64,000 nucleotides of DNA from positions 9,050,479 through 9,114,478 of the forward strand of contig NC_036450.1 of NCBI RefSeq assembly GCF_002775205.1, read 5' to 3'. Below, piece after piece: positions 63,829 through 64,000 of this stretch. The stretch comes from Xiphophorus maculatus (Eukaryota; Chordata; Actinopteri; Cyprinodontiformes; Poeciliidae). A program made the position numbers and the translations under genes. The notes under the pieces are model-generated. The model was not told the DNA's origin. It ran no database searches and saw only the letters and a program-made list of their open reading frames with translations. The first letter of the stretch is position 1, and every line of letters begins with the position of its first letter.

Positions 63829-64000
63829 CTTGAAGACACAGAGGTAAATAAATGGTATCTAAATGTCAGTGGATATCAAAAACATGTCATATTGGAATGT
63901 GAGAGGGGGTCTTAGTCATAGGCTTAAAAAGCAGGATTTGCTGTAAATGTTTAATTAAACATGCATTGCACATTGTGATGTGGGAAGCAGGTATGTTTTT

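Overview
The window is AT-rich vertebrate nuclear DNA, almost certainly from a ray-finned (teleost) fish. The coding sequence lies in short exons with canonical GT/AG boundaries. The genes are close orthologues of vertebrate genes. The space between exons is littered with fish-type repeat remains: Tc1/mariner copies, a hAT-type MITE and short dispersed repeats. I see no prokaryotic, viral or CRISPR features and no tRNA or rRNA gene.

Layout. (1) About 670-5457, plus strand: last exons of a conserved gene I could not name, entering from the left edge. (2) 5458 to about 13,100: intergenic, repeat-rich. (3) 15,714-26,847, minus strand, with a 5'UTR exon near 31.1-31.3 kb: a complete camkk2 (calcium/calmodulin-dependent protein kinase kinase 2). 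Sixteen coding exons sum to 1719 bases with no frame break (572 aa). (4) 32,363-34,580, minus: complete snrpd3 (Sm-D3), three coding exons, 127 aa, with a probable 5'UTR exon near 35.8 kb. (5) 39,387-43,881, minus: complete adora2a (adenosine A2A receptor), four coding exons, 469 aa, with probable 5'UTR sequence to 44,188 and near 47.8-48.0 kb. (6) 48-57 kb: repeat-rich spacer that must include the bcr 3'UTR. (7) 57,416-63,828, minus: the last eleven coding exons of bcr (C2 and RhoGAP domains). The 5' part lies beyond the right edge.

The genes are unrelated in pathway: a calcium-responsive kinase, a splicing core protein, a Gs-coupled receptor and a Rho-family GAP. They are neighbours by conserved synteny. 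SNRPD3, ADORA2A and BCR are linked on human 22q11.23, whereas CAMKK2 is on human 12q24.

I found no convincing new multi-gene system. The points most worth following up are: a ~1.25-kb unclassified element with diverged terminal inverted repeats in a camkk2 intron; three perfect hairpins, including a 27-bp-arm one beside an AT microsatellite; a dense foldback cluster at 50.1-50.3 kb; two introns of adora2a that human ADORA2A lacks; and the unidentified gene at the left edge.
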